Positions 32,306 to 39,656 of a stretch of DNA of 64,000 bases are shown one piece after another. The notes beneath the pieces were generated by a model, which had not been told where the DNA came from, ran no database searches, and worked only from the letters and a program-made list of their open reading frames with translations. Source of the DNA: Pseudonocardia kunmingensis (GTDB lineage: Bacteria > Actinomycetota > Actinomycetes > Mycobacteriales > Pseudonocardiaceae); assembly GCF_006716445.1 (NCBI RefSeq), contig NZ_VFPA01000007.1, positions 285,320-349,319 of the forward strand, in the 5' to 3' direction. Position 1 is the first letter of the stretch. The number at the start of each line of letters is the position of its first letter. Made by a program: the position numbers and the translations under genes.

Positions 32306-32965
32306 TCAGGGTCGGTCGGGAACCGGGCCGGGAACGTGGTCGAGCGGCGGCGCCGTGGTGGGCGCGACGGGCGTGGGAGTGGCCGACGGAGCCTGCGGGG
32401 GCGGCGGGAGCTGCAGCCGCGCGTCGACGGGGACCGCGCCGCCACGCACCTCGCCCGGCCGGCTCGGCACCGGGTCGGGCTGGCCGTCCGCCGCCGTGGG
32501 GAGGGCGAACGCGATGGCACCGATGGCGAGCCCGGAGACGGCGACACCGGTGCCGAGCCGCAGCCCCCGGTGCGGGCGCCTGCCGTGCACCGACGGGGTG
32601 AACGTGTCGGAGCGCTGCGGCGCGACCCGCTCGGGGCGCAGCACGGAGACGAACTGGCCCTCGGGCGTGACCGCGAGCCCCGCCGGCGGGGCCGGGAGGT
32701 CGGTGTCCTGCGGGATGGAGCGCAGGCTGGAGAGCAGCGAGGTGGGCAGGCTGGGGCAGTCGGCAGTGCGGAGCGCGGCGCGCGCCTGCCCCTGGGCGAC
32801 CACCTGGGCGGCGCATTCGCGGCACTGGGAGAGGTGCTGGGTGGCCCGCAGCTGCGGACCGGGCGCGAGCTCGTCGTCGACGTAGGCGACGATGGCGTCG
32901 GACGACAGGTGATCATGACCCCAGTCCGGGGTGGTCACCGAGATGCGCCAACGCCCTGAGCTCAC
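32306..32965 (-). CDS. rseA: Zinc-binding anti-sigma factor (RseA homologue)
   Basis: 219 residues. N-terminal anti-sigma domain with the zinc motif H44-x3-C48-x2-C51 (QHLSQCREC), which holds SigE inactive. A hydrophobic helix at about 137-155 (VAVSGLAIGAIAFAL) suggests membrane anchoring, then a proline/alanine-rich tail that would be outside the cell. GTG overlaps the sigE TGA by four bases (GTGA), so sigma and anti-sigma are coupled one-to-one. Release is expected on envelope or oxidative stress. Confidence 0.87.
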   Translation of the reverse strand: MSSGRWRISVTTPDWGHDHLSSDAIVAYVDDELAPGPQLRATQHLSQCRECAAQVVAQGQARAALRTADCPSLPTSLLSSLRSIPQDTDLPAPPAGLAVTPEGQFVSVLRPERVAPQRSDTFTPSVHGRRPHRGLRLGTGVAVSGLAIGAIAFALPTAADGQPDPVPSRPGEVRGGAVPVDARLQLPPPPQAPSATPTPVAPTTAPPLDHVPGPVPDRP

Positions 32966-33546
32966 GCGCGAACCTCCTCGACTTCCGCCCGGCGACGCTC
33001 CAGCGCACTGCGCAGCGCAGCCCGGCCACGGTGGATCCTGCTCCTCACCGTACCCAGCTTCACGCCGAGGGTGGCGCCGATCTCCTCGTAGGAGAGCCCT
33101 TCCACGTCACACAGCACGACCGCCGCACGGAACTCCGGGGGCAGCTCGTCCAGGGCGGCCTGCAGCTTGGGGTCGAGGTGGGTGTCGGAGAACACCTTCT
33201 CCGGCTCGGGCCCGCTACCGGGAAGCCGGTCGGTGTCCTCGGGCAGCGCCTCCATCCGGATGCGGGAGCGGCGGCGCACCATGTCCAGGAACAGGTTCGT
33301 GGTGATGCGGTGCAGCCAGCCCTCGAACGTGCCGGGCTTGTAGGAGGCCAGGGAGCGGAACACCCGGACGAACGTCTCCTGGGTGAGGTCCTCGGCGTCG
33401 TGCGGGTTGCCGGTGAGCCGGTAGGCGAGGCGGTAGACGCGGTCGGCGTGCTCGCGCACCACGTCGTCCCAGCTCGGAGGCGTCCAGTCGGCCCCGTCAC
33501 CGGGCAGCACGGTACTGCTCGACAACGCGGCTGAGCCCTCGCTCAT
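32962..33546 (-). CDS. sigE: ECF RNA polymerase sigma factor SigE
   Basis: 194-residue group IV sigma factor. Sigma2 YRLAYRLTGNPHDAEDLTQETFVRVFRSL (about 39-67) and the 2.4 recognition part, then sigma4 AALDELPPEFRAAVVLCDVEGLSYEEIGATLGVKLGTVRSRIHRGRAALR. ATG at 33546 has AGGAGG about 10 bases upstream; longer in-frame starts have no support. Operon sigE-rseA-htrA(-tatB), identical in order to M. tuberculosis Rv1221-Rv1224. A good ECF promoter (33587-33612) suggests autoregulation. Confidence 0.93.
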   Translation of the reverse strand: MSEGSAALSSSTVLPGDGADWTPPSWDDVVREHADRVYRLAYRLTGNPHDAEDLTQETFVRVFRSLASYKPGTFEGWLHRITTNLFLDMVRRRSRIRMEALPEDTDRLPGSGPEPEKVFSDTHLDPKLQAALDELPPEFRAAVVLCDVEGLSYEEIGATLGVKLGTVRSRIHRGRAALRSALERRRAEVEEVRA

Positions 33547-33586
33547 GGTCGGGTGCCACCTCCTGCGGCGGGTCGTGCCTCCGGTC

Positions 33587-33612
33587 AACGGAGCACCGGA
33601 GCGTGAAGTTCC
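33587..33612 (-). promoter_or_regulatory. ECF-type (probable SigE-dependent) promoter of sigE
   Basis: On the minus strand GGAAC (33612-33608), 17 bases, CGTT (33590-33587), the consensus of mycobacterial SigE promoters. The leader to the ATG would be about 35 bases. Confidence 0.65.
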
Positions 33613-33718
33613 CGGTACCCCCACGGCCGACGACCCCGACCGATGGCCCCTACGGTGCCCGATACCCGTGAAAGTCGGGTGAGAACCGGCTGAGAGGAGC
33701 CTGATAGAACGGGCTCGG

Positions 33719-33724
33719 TAGCCT
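33719..33724 (+). promoter_or_regulatory. Leaderless -10 box TAGCCT for the O-methyltransferase gene
   Basis: TAGCCT, 6 bases, then ATG 33731, with no ribosome-binding sequence. Confidence 0.6.
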
Positions 33725-33730
33725 TCAACC

Positions 33731-34378
33731 ATGTGGGTCCCGGACGCAGCCACCGACCTGTGGGCGCTGCGCGACCACGTCGCATCCTACCTGGCGGAGG
33801 ACGACGCGCTACTGGCCGCGCGAGCGGCTGCGGCCCGGGCGGGCTGCGTGCCCGTGGAGCCGGACGCGGGGGCCGCCCTGCGGTTCCTGGCCGCCACGAT
33901 CGGCGCGCGCGCCGTCGTGGAGGTCGGCACGGGCACCGGGGTGAGCGGGCTGTGGCTGCTCCACGGGATGGCCGTCGACGGGGTGTTGACCTCGATCGAC
34001 GTCGACCCGGAGCACCAGCGCGTCGCCCGGGGCGGGTTCACCGAGGCCGGGTACGGGCCGTCCCGGTTCCGGCTGATCAACGGGATGGGGCTCGAGGTGC
34101 TGCCCCGGCTCACCGACGCCGGGTACGACCTGGTCTTCGTCGACGCGGGTGCGGCCGACCACGCGCGCTACCTCGACGAGGCCGTGCGCCTGCTGCGCCC
34201 CGGCGGGATCGTGGTCCTCGCGGGAGTACTCACCGCGAACGTCCTCGACCCGGAGGCCGACGACACCGTGACGCTGGCGCAGCGCGAGGTGTCCCACCAG
34301 GTGCGGCAGGACGAGCGGCTCGTCCCGGTGCTGCTCCCCCTCGGTGACGGGCTCCTCGCCGCGCTGAAGCGCGGCTGA
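33731..34378 (+). CDS. Class I O-methyltransferase (Rv1220c-like)
   Basis: 215-residue member of the catechol/caffeoyl-CoA-type O-methyltransferase family. The SAM motif is VVEVGTGTGVSGLWLL (about 60-75), followed by SIDVDPEHQRVARGGF and the metal-site strand DLVFVDAGAADH; DPEADDTVTLAQREV forms the C-terminal lid. Divergent from sigE as in mycobacteria, where the substrate is also unknown. Translated from a probable leaderless mRNA. Confidence 0.88.
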   Translation: MWVPDAATDLWALRDHVASYLAEDDALLAARAAAARAGCVPVEPDAGAALRFLAATIGARAVVEVGTGTGVSGLWLLHGMAVDGVLTSIDVDPEHQRVARGGFTEAGYGPSRFRLINGMGLEVLPRLTDAGYDLVFVDAGAADHARYLDEAVRLLRPGGIVVLAGVLTANVLDPEADDTVTLAQREVSHQVRQDERLVPVLLPLGDGLLAALKRG

Positions 34379-34394
34379 CGCACCGGAACCGGGC

Positions 34395-35645
34395 TCAGAG
34401 GGCCGTGGCGCCCTTGCCCAGCACCACGACGCCGCCCTGGCTCACCGTGTAGCGGGCGCGGTCCAGCGCGAGGTCGACGCCCACGAGGGCGCCGTCGGGG
34501 ATCACGACGTTCTTGTCCAGGATCGCCCCGCGGACCACCGCACCCCGCCCGACGCGCGCGCCGGGGAGCACGACGGAGTCCGACACCTCGGCCCCCGCGT
34601 CGATCCGCACGTTGGGGCTGATCACCGAGCGGCGCACGATCGCCCCGGAGATGATCGTGCCGGCCCCGACGATCGAGTCCTGCGCGATGCCGCCCTCCAC
34701 GAACTTCGCCGGGGGCAGCGGCGCCATCGCCGTGCGGATCGGCCAGTTCTGGTTGTAGAGGTTGAAGATCGGGTGGACCGAGACGAGGTCGGTGTGCGCC
34801 TCGTAGAACGCGTCGACGGTGCCGACGTCGCGCCAGTAGCCGGCGTCCCGGTCGGTGGCCCCGGGCACGACGTTGTCGGCGAAGTCGTACACGGCGGCGT
34901 CGCCCTGCCCGACCAGGCGCGGGATGATGTCGCCGCCCATGTCGTGGTCGGAGTCGCCGTCCTCCGCGTCGGCGCGCAGCGCCTCGAGCAGCACCTCGGT
35001 GGTGAAGATGTAGTTGCCCATGGAGGCGAACGTCACGTCGGGGTCGTCGGGCACCGACGGCGGGTCGGAGGGCTTCTCCAGGAAGTCGGTGATCCTGCCG
35101 TCCGGATCAGAGTTGATCACGCCGAACGCCTTGGCCTCCGCGCGCGGCACCCGGATCCCCGCGACCGTGACGCCCGCGCCGCTCTCGATGTGGCGGGCGA
35201 GCATCTGGCCGGGGTCCATCCGGTAGACGTGGTCGGCGCCGAACACCGCGATGTAGTCGGGCCGCTCGTCGTAGACGAGGTTGAGGCTCTGGAAGATCGC
35301 GTCGGCGCTGCCGGTGTACCAGCGGCGGCCGAGCCGCTGCTGGGCAGGCACCGTGGTGATGTACTGGCCGAGCACGCTGGACAGGCGCCAGGTGGTGGAG
35401 ATGTGGCGGTCCAGGGAGTGGGACTTGTACTGCGTGAGCACGCAGATGCGGTGCATCCCCGAGTTCACCAGGTTCGACAGCACGAAGTCGATCAGGCGGT
35501 AGTTGCCGCCGAACGGCACTGCGGGCTTGGCGCGGTCGGCGGTGAGCGGCCACAGCCGCTTGCCCTCACCCCCGGCGAGCACGATCCCCAGGACGTTGGC
35601 GCCCATCACGAGCCGTGAGGCGGGCGACATCCGCGCCGCCGTCAT
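34395..35645 (-). CDS. glgC: Glucose-1-phosphate adenylyltransferase GlgC
   Basis: 416 residues. N-terminal nucleotidyltransferase domain with GGEGKRLWPLTADRAKPAVPFGG, the WYTGSADAIFQ block and FGADHVYRMD. The C-terminal left-handed beta-helix (about 300-416) is seen as repeating V/I-containing hexapeptides. Makes ADP-glucose for GlgA/GlgM, hence glycogen and maltose-1-phosphate. ATG 35645 overlaps the stop of an 18-codon leader ORF (ATGA), which supports this start over ATG 35606. Divergent from glgA. Confidence 0.93.
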   Translation of the reverse strand: MTAARMSPASRLVMGANVLGIVLAGGEGKRLWPLTADRAKPAVPFGGNYRLIDFVLSNLVNSGMHRICVLTQYKSHSLDRHISTTWRLSSVLGQYITTVPAQQRLGRRWYTGSADAIFQSLNLVYDERPDYIAVFGADHVYRMDPGQMLARHIESGAGVTVAGIRVPRAEAKAFGVINSDPDGRITDFLEKPSDPPSVPDDPDVTFASMGNYIFTTEVLLEALRADAEDGDSDHDMGGDIIPRLVGQGDAAVYDFADNVVPGATDRDAGYWRDVGTVDAFYEAHTDLVSVHPIFNLYNQNWPIRTAMAPLPPAKFVEGGIAQDSIVGAGTIISGAIVRRSVISPNVRIDAGAEVSDSVVLPGARVGRGAVVRGAILDKNVVIPDGALVGVDLALDRARYTVSQGGVVVLGKGATAL

Positions 35646-35698
35646 GCGTGTGCTCCGATCGCGGCCCGTGGGGCCGGGCTCGCCGGCAGGGTCGTCAC
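35642..35698 (-). CDS. 18-residue leader ORF upstream of and coupled to glgC
   Basis: GTG 35698 lies 7 bases after TAGGGT (35711-35706), so the mRNA would start at this codon. The ORF encodes VTTLPASPAPRAAIGAHA and its TGA overlaps the glgC ATG (ATGA). It probably delivers ribosomes to glgC, which lacks a convincing ribosome site of its own. I see no strong hairpins suggesting attenuation. Confidence 0.5.
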   Translation of the reverse strand: MTTLPASPAPRAAIGAHA

Positions 35699-35705
35699 GC
35701 AGCCG

Positions 35706-35711
35706 ACCCTA
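35706..35711 (-). promoter_or_regulatory. -10 box TAGGGT for the glgC leader transcript
   Basis: Minus-strand TAGGGT with a 7-base gap to the GTG of the glgC leader ORF. Confidence 0.5.
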
Positions 35712-35776
35712 GTGCTCCCCGACGGTGTCGGGCCACCGGAACGGTGGGTGACACCGCGAACGGGCCGCCGATGCCC

Positions 35777-35782
35777 TACCGT
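35777..35782 (+). promoter_or_regulatory. Leaderless -10 box TACCGT for glgA
   Basis: TACCGT, 6 bases, GTG 35789. It decides the glgA start in favour of this GTG over ATG 35771, which would lie upstream of the expected start of transcription. Confidence 0.55.
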
Positions 35783-35788
35783 TCGCGC

Positions 35789-36949
35789 GTGCGGATCGGC
35801 CTGCTCACCCGCGAGTACCCCCCGGACGTCTACGGGGGTGCCGGCGTGCACGTGGAGCACCTCGTCCCGGCGGTGCGCCGCCTGGTGGACGTCGACGTGC
35901 ACTGCTTCGGCGAGCCGCGCAGCGGGCAGCCGGACACCCACGCGCACCTGCCACCCCCGTCGCTGGCCGACGCCAACCCCGCGCTGCAGACGCTGGGCGT
36001 GGACCTGTCGATGGTCGCCGCGCTCGGCAGCGTGGACGTTGTCCACTCCCACACCTGGTACGCGAACATGGCGGGCCACCTCGCGAAGGTGCTGCACGGC
36101 GTGCCGCACGTGGTGACCGCGCACTCGCTGGAGCCGCGCAGGCCGTGGAAGGCCGAGCAGCTCGGCGGCGGGTACCGGCTCTCGTCCTGGGTGGAGCGCA
36201 CCGCCTACGAGGCCGCCGACGGGGTCATCGCCGTCAGCGCCGGGATGCGCCGCGACGTGCTGGACTGCTACCCCGCCCTCGACCCGGGCCGGGTGCACGT
36301 GGTGCACAACGGCATCGACACCGCCTTCTACCACCCCGACCCGGCGCGGGACGCGGTGCGCGCGGCGGGGGTCGACCCGGACCGGCCCAGCGTGGTGTTC
36401 GTCGGTCGCATCACGCGCCAGAAGGGGCTCGCCCACCTCGTCGCGGCCGCGCACCGGATCGACCCGAACGCCCAGGTCGTGCTGTGCGCGGGCGCGCCCG
36501 ACACACCGGAGATCGCCGCGGAGACCGAGGCCGCCGTGGCGGAGCTGGCCGCCGCCCGCCCCGGCGTGGTGTGGGTGCGCCGGATGCTGCCCACCGCCGA
36601 GGTGCGCCAGCTGCTGTCCGCAGCCACCGTGTTCGTCTGCCCGTCGGTGTACGAGCCGCTCGGCATCGTCAACCTGGAGGCGATGGCGTGCGGCACCGCC
36701 GTGGTCGCCTCCGACGTGGGCGGGATCCCCGAGGTGGTCGCCGACGGCGAGACCGGCCTGCTGGTGCACCTGGACGAGGGCGACGAGGCCGGGTTCCGCG
36801 ATGGGCTCGCCGACGCCGTGAACGCGCTGCTGGCCGACCCGGCCCGCGCCGACGCGATGGGCGCCGCCGGCCGGGCGCGCGCCGAGCGCGAGTTCAGCTG
36901 GGCGCAGGCGGCGGACCGCACGGTGGAGATCTACCGCGCGCTGGGCTGA
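35789..36949 (+). CDS. glgA: Glycosyltransferase GlgA/GlgM (glycogen/maltose-1-phosphate synthase type)
   Basis: 386-residue GT4 glycosyltransferase of the actinobacterial GlgA group. N-terminal REYPPDVYGGAGVHVEHLV, central hinge with FVGRITRQKGL, and the donor-binding E-x7-E motif in VYEPLGIVNLEAMACGTAVVASDVGGIPE. The mycobacterial orthologue makes maltose-1-phosphate from ADP-glucose and glucose-1-phosphate, feeding the GlgE route, so this gene links GlgC with trehalose imported by LpqY-SugABC. Length matches the mycobacterial protein when started at GTG 35789. Its last 19 bases overlap the convergent CGNR gene. Confidence 0.88.
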   Translation: MRIGLLTREYPPDVYGGAGVHVEHLVPAVRRLVDVDVHCFGEPRSGQPDTHAHLPPPSLADANPALQTLGVDLSMVAALGSVDVVHSHTWYANMAGHLAKVLHGVPHVVTAHSLEPRRPWKAEQLGGGYRLSSWVERTAYEAADGVIAVSAGMRRDVLDCYPALDPGRVHVVHNGIDTAFYHPDPARDAVRAAGVDPDRPSVVFVGRITRQKGLAHLVAAAHRIDPNAQVVLCAGAPDTPEIAAETEAAVAELAAARPGVVWVRRMLPTAEVRQLLSAATVFVCPSVYEPLGIVNLEAMACGTAVVASDVGGIPEVVADGETGLLVHLDEGDEAGFRDGLADAVNALLADPARADAMGAAGRARAEREFSWAQAADRTVEIYRALG

Positions 36950-37524
36950 GCGGTCCTGCGGGCCTCGCCGGGTGCCGCACCGGCCGCCCGGGCCCGTGCC
37001 CGCGCGCGGTGCGCGGCCACCGCGGAGCGGTTGGCGCAGGCCGCCGAGCAGTAGCGGCGCGCGGCGTTGCGGGAGGAGTCGGCGAACACCTTGGCGCACC
37101 CGTCGGCGGCGCAGCGGCCGTGGCGGGAGATGCCGTACTCGGACACGAGCATCGCCAGCGCGAACGCGGTGGTGGCCCGCATCCGGTCGACGAGTCCCGC
37201 CTCCGGCGCCGCGTAGTGCAGGTGCCAGCCCTCGGTGTCGTCGTGGCAGGTCAGGTGCGGCTCGACGGAGACGTCGACCAGCAGGGCGTTGATCGCGGCC
37301 GCCGCCTCCTCGACCGTCGAGACCTCGAACGCGGTGCGCAGCCTGCGCGCCCACGCCCGCAGCGCCGGTTCGATGCTGTCCGGGGCGTCCATCGCGTGGT
37401 AGGCGTGCGCGACGAGCACGCCGCGCAGCTGGTCGGGCACCCGCCCCTCGGGGTCCTCGATCACCGCGTTCACCAGGTCGACGGCCGCACCGAGGGCGTC
37501 GCTGCGGTAACCGATGAAGTCCAC
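36931..37524 (-). CDS. CGNR zinc-finger / ABATE-domain regulator
   Basis: 197 residues: N-terminal ABATE domain (stress-induced regulator type, about 1-130) and a C-terminal CGNR zinc finger, C-x4-C ... RRYCSAACANRSAVAAHRAR, typical of DNA-binding. GTG at 37524; the upstream open frame overlaps another gene and is non-native. Divergent from a small zinc-ribbon gene with only 73 bases between, an AT-richer spacer carrying a direct repeat GCTATTAC at 37528-37535 and 37574-37581. Probably controls itself and that gene. Confidence 0.82.
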   Translation of the reverse strand: MDFIGYRSDALGAAVDLVNAVIEDPEGRVPDQLRGVLVAHAYHAMDAPDSIEPALRAWARRLRTAFEVSTVEEAAAAINALLVDVSVEPHLTCHDDTEGWHLHYAAPEAGLVDRMRATTAFALAMLVSEYGISRHGRCAADGCAKVFADSSRNAARRYCSAACANRSAVAAHRARARARAAGAAPGEARRTAQPSAR

Positions 37525-37527
37525 TGG

Positions 37528-37581
37528 GCTATTACTACCACAGCCTCCTGCGGTAAGGTCCCAACGGAGTAGAGCTATTAC
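37528..37581. promoter_or_regulatory. AT-rich divergent control region with direct repeats
   Basis: GCTATTAC occurs at 37528-37535 and 37574-37581. CGGTAA (37551-37556) faces TTACCG (37578-37583). Candidate operator of the CGNR regulator; no clean -35. Confidence 0.35.
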
Positions 37582-37597
37582 CGAGGGGAGGCGCGCC

Positions 37598-37774
37598 ATG
37601 CGGTGCGCGCAGTGCGGGTGGCCCAGCGACGAGACCGAGGTGCTGTCCACGCACCCCACGTCGCAGGGGTGGGTGCGGTACCGGCGCTGCGTGTGCGGCA
37701 GGGTCGCCATCGAGGTGGTGACGCCGGGCGGGGCCGGGGGGCCGCAGGTGGCGGGGGCCGACGCGCGGCAGTAG
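37598..37774 (+). CDS. Small zinc-ribbon protein
   Basis: 58 residues: MRCAQCGWPSDETEV at the N-terminus and RYRRCVCGRVAIEVV in the middle, giving a C-x2-C / C-x-C ribbon. ATG at 37598 has GGGGAGG 6 bases upstream. No family recognised with certainty. The knuckles resemble NrdR/transcription-factor-type ribbons, but the rest of NrdR is absent. Divergent from the CGNR regulator. Confidence 0.65.
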   Translation: MRCAQCGWPSDETEVLSTHPTSQGWVRYRRCVCGRVAIEVVTPGGAGGPQVAGADARQ

Positions 37775-37803
37775 CCGCGCGAGCCGGCAACAGGGGCGAC
37801 GAA

Positions 37804-37847
37804 GAACGGCACCGGCGGACGACTGCGGTCGTCCGCCGGTGCCGTTC
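37804..37847. terminator. Perfect 20-bp stem-loop (bidirectional terminator)
   Basis: Arms 37804-37823 and 37828-37847 are perfectly complementary over 20 bases around loop TGCG. The outer sequence GAACGGCAC is shared with palindrome family A. It lies between convergent genes. Confidence 0.8.
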
Positions 37848-37881
37848 GGGGAACCGGGCCCGCACGAGGCGGGCGGCGCGC

Positions 37882-38049
37882 TCAGCCGGAGGCGGCCTTG
37901 AGTGCGTCGCCGAGGTTGCTGGCCTCCTCGGCGGACATCTCGACGACCAGGCGGCCGCCACCCTCGAGGGGGACGCGCATCACGATGCCCCGACCCTCCT
38001 TGGTCACCTCCAGGGGACCATCACCGGTCCGGGGCTTCATCGCCGCCAT
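37882..38049 (-). CDS. DUF3117 small conserved protein (Rv1211-like)
   Basis: 55-residue protein MAAMKPRTGDGPLEVTKE..., an almost invariant actinobacterial family (DUF3117), made of a short beta-sheet and a C-terminal helix (SAEEASNLGDALKAA). Function unknown. The start at 38049 follows the usual MAAMKPRTGDG form; the internal ATG at 38040 has better spacing to AGGAG and could be the true one. Downstream of the glycosylase gene as in M. tuberculosis, separated by 164 bases with nothing else in them. Confidence 0.9.
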   Translation of the reverse strand: MAAMKPRTGDGPLEVTKEGRGIVMRVPLEGGGRLVVEMSAEEASNLGDALKAASG

Positions 38050-38213
38050 CTCCTGCCTCCTCCATCTGTAGTGGCCAGAGCCGTTGGCATCGCGGAACGT
38101 TGCCGCTGCGCCGGGGAGAGCGCGCGGCGAGGATGCTGGGAACATCTTTCCTCATCGACCGGACAGGAGTGAAACCGGAGCGATCTACCTCGCGCCGTGT
38201 TCACCCTGCGAAG

Positions 38214-38810
38214 TCACGGGGTCGCAGCCCGCCAGCACTCCGCGATGTGGTCGTCCACCATCCCGGTGGCCTGCATGAGCGCGTAGCAGGTCGTCGGTCC
38301 GACGAAGCGCATACCGGCCCGCTTCAGGGTGCGCGCCATCGCGACGGACTCCGGCGAGGTCGCCGGCACGTCCGCGAGCGTGGCCGGCCGCCGGTGCGCT
38401 GCCGGGCCCGGGGCGAAGGACCACAGCAGCTCGTCGAGCGGCCGGTCGAGATCCAGGACGCTCCGCGCGTTGGCGATCGTCGCCTCGATCTTCGCGCGGT
38501 TGCGCACGATCCCCGCGTCCGCGAGCAGCCGCGCGACGTCGGCGTCGCCGAACGCCGCGACGGCGGCCGGGTCGAAGCCGGCGAAGGCCGCCCGGAACGC
38601 CGGTCGCTTGCGCAGGATCACCAGCCACGACAGACCGGACTGGAAGCCCTCCAGGCTCATCCGCTCGAACAGCGCGGTGACGCCGTGCAGCGGGCGGCCC
38701 CACTCCTCGTCGTGGTAGGCGACGTACTCGGGGGCCGAGCCGGCCCACCCGCAGCGGACGCGCCCGTCCCCGCCGGTTGCGGTCGTCGACGCGGAGGACG
38801 GTTCAGCCAC
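38214..38810 (-). CDS. tag: DNA-3-methyladenine glycosylase I
   Basis: 198-residue helix-hairpin-helix-type glycosylase. Zinc-binding and base-recognition blocks RCGWAG...YHDEEWG at the N-terminus, ERMSLEGFQSGLSWLVILRKR in the middle, and FVGPTTCYALMQATGMVDDHIAEC at the C-terminus match Tag. It removes 3-methyladenine from alkylated DNA, starting base-excision repair. GTG start overlaps the preceding SRPBCC stop by eight bases. Same place as mycobacterial tagA (Rv1210). Confidence 0.92.
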   Translation of the reverse strand: MAEPSSASTTATGGDGRVRCGWAGSAPEYVAYHDEEWGRPLHGVTALFERMSLEGFQSGLSWLVILRKRPAFRAAFAGFDPAAVAAFGDADVARLLADAGIVRNRAKIEATIANARSVLDLDRPLDELLWSFAPGPAAHRRPATLADVPATSPESVAMARTLKRAGMRFVGPTTCYALMQATGMVDDHIAECWRAATP

Positions 38811-39267
38811 GGCTGCTGTGCTCCTGCTCGCACTGGCGGGCCATGCGGCGCAACGAGTGCGCGACGCCGGCCCCGAACGCCGGGCGCAGCACCCGCCAGC
38901 CGAGCGCACCGAGGCGCCCCAGCGGCAGGTCCAGCAGCTCCGACCACAACACCCGGGCCCGGTCGGCGCCGACCGGGACCACCTCGAACACCCCGTCGCC
39001 GCGCACCACGCGACCGAGGTGGCGCACGACGCAGCGCCGCGGCGGCAACCACTCCACGATCTCCATGCGGTCGGTGACGCCGAGCGGCCCGACCCCGGTG
39101 ACGGCCTCCAGGCGGGCGCCCATCCGCCTGCCGTCACCCTCGCCGAGGGTGCGCACGCGGGTTCCGAGCATCCAGTCGCCCTGCCGTTCCCAGTCGGTGA
39201 CCTTCCGCCAGACGGCCTCCGGGGGCGCCGCCACGTCGACCGGCACCGTGAGCTCGACGCGCGTCAC
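38803..39267 (-). CDS. SRPBCC family protein (polyketide cyclase/dehydrase type)
   Basis: 154-residue single-domain START-like protein: VELTVPVDVAAPPEAVWRKVTDWERQGDWM opening, central sheet with WLPPRRCVVRHLGR, and the C-terminal helix RPAFGAGVAHSLRRMARQCE. Probably binds a lipid-like ligand; role unknown. GTG overlaps the upstream DivIVA-like stop by four bases and its end overlaps tag by eight. It lies between the Rv1209 and Rv1210 homologues. Confidence 0.82.
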   Translation of the reverse strand: MTRVELTVPVDVAAPPEAVWRKVTDWERQGDWMLGTRVRTLGEGDGRRMGARLEAVTGVGPLGVTDRMEIVEWLPPRRCVVRHLGRVVRGDGVFEVVPVGADRARVLWSELLDLPLGRLGALGWRVLRPAFGAGVAHSLRRMARQCEQEHSSRG

Positions 39268-39638
39268 CGCTCCCCCTCGCGGACGGTGCCGTCGGGGTAC
39301 CCGCTCGCGTGGGTGGGCCGCCGCTGCGACTCCAGCTCCGCGACGCGGGCCGCGAGCCCGTCGCGCTGCGCGCCCGTGCGGTCCAGCTCGTCGGCGAGCC
39401 GGTCGAGGACCCAGTCGACCTCGTCCATCCGGTAGCCGCGGACGGCCTGCTGGAAGCGCAGCCCGCGCACGTCGTCACCGGCGATGGCGCCCGCGGGCAA
39501 CCGGGTGGGCGTGACGCCGGGCGGCAGCGGCGCGAGCTCCTCGCCGCGGCCGAACACGAGCGAGGCCAGGCCGAAGATCGCGGCCCCCACCGCCGCGACG
39601 ACCAACAGGTAGATCAGCGCGGTCCCCACCCGGCCCAT
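39264..39638 (-). CDS. DivIVA-domain membrane protein (Rv1209-like)
   Basis: 124 residues: one N-terminal transmembrane helix (ALIYLLVVAAVGAAIFGLASLVF), a linker, then a short DivIVA motif (LRFQQAVRGYRMDEVDWVLDRLADEL, about 60-85) and a coiled coil ending at about 105. DivIVA motifs usually bring proteins to curved poles or septa. Conserved partner of gpgS and tag in actinobacteria; exact role unknown. Confidence 0.83.
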   Translation of the reverse strand: MGRVGTALIYLLVVAAVGAAIFGLASLVFGRGEELAPLPPGVTPTRLPAGAIAGDDVRGLRFQQAVRGYRMDEVDWVLDRLADELDRTGAQRDGLAARVAELESQRRPTHASGYPDGTVREGER

Positions 39639-39656
39639 CCCACCACGGCCACGGGG

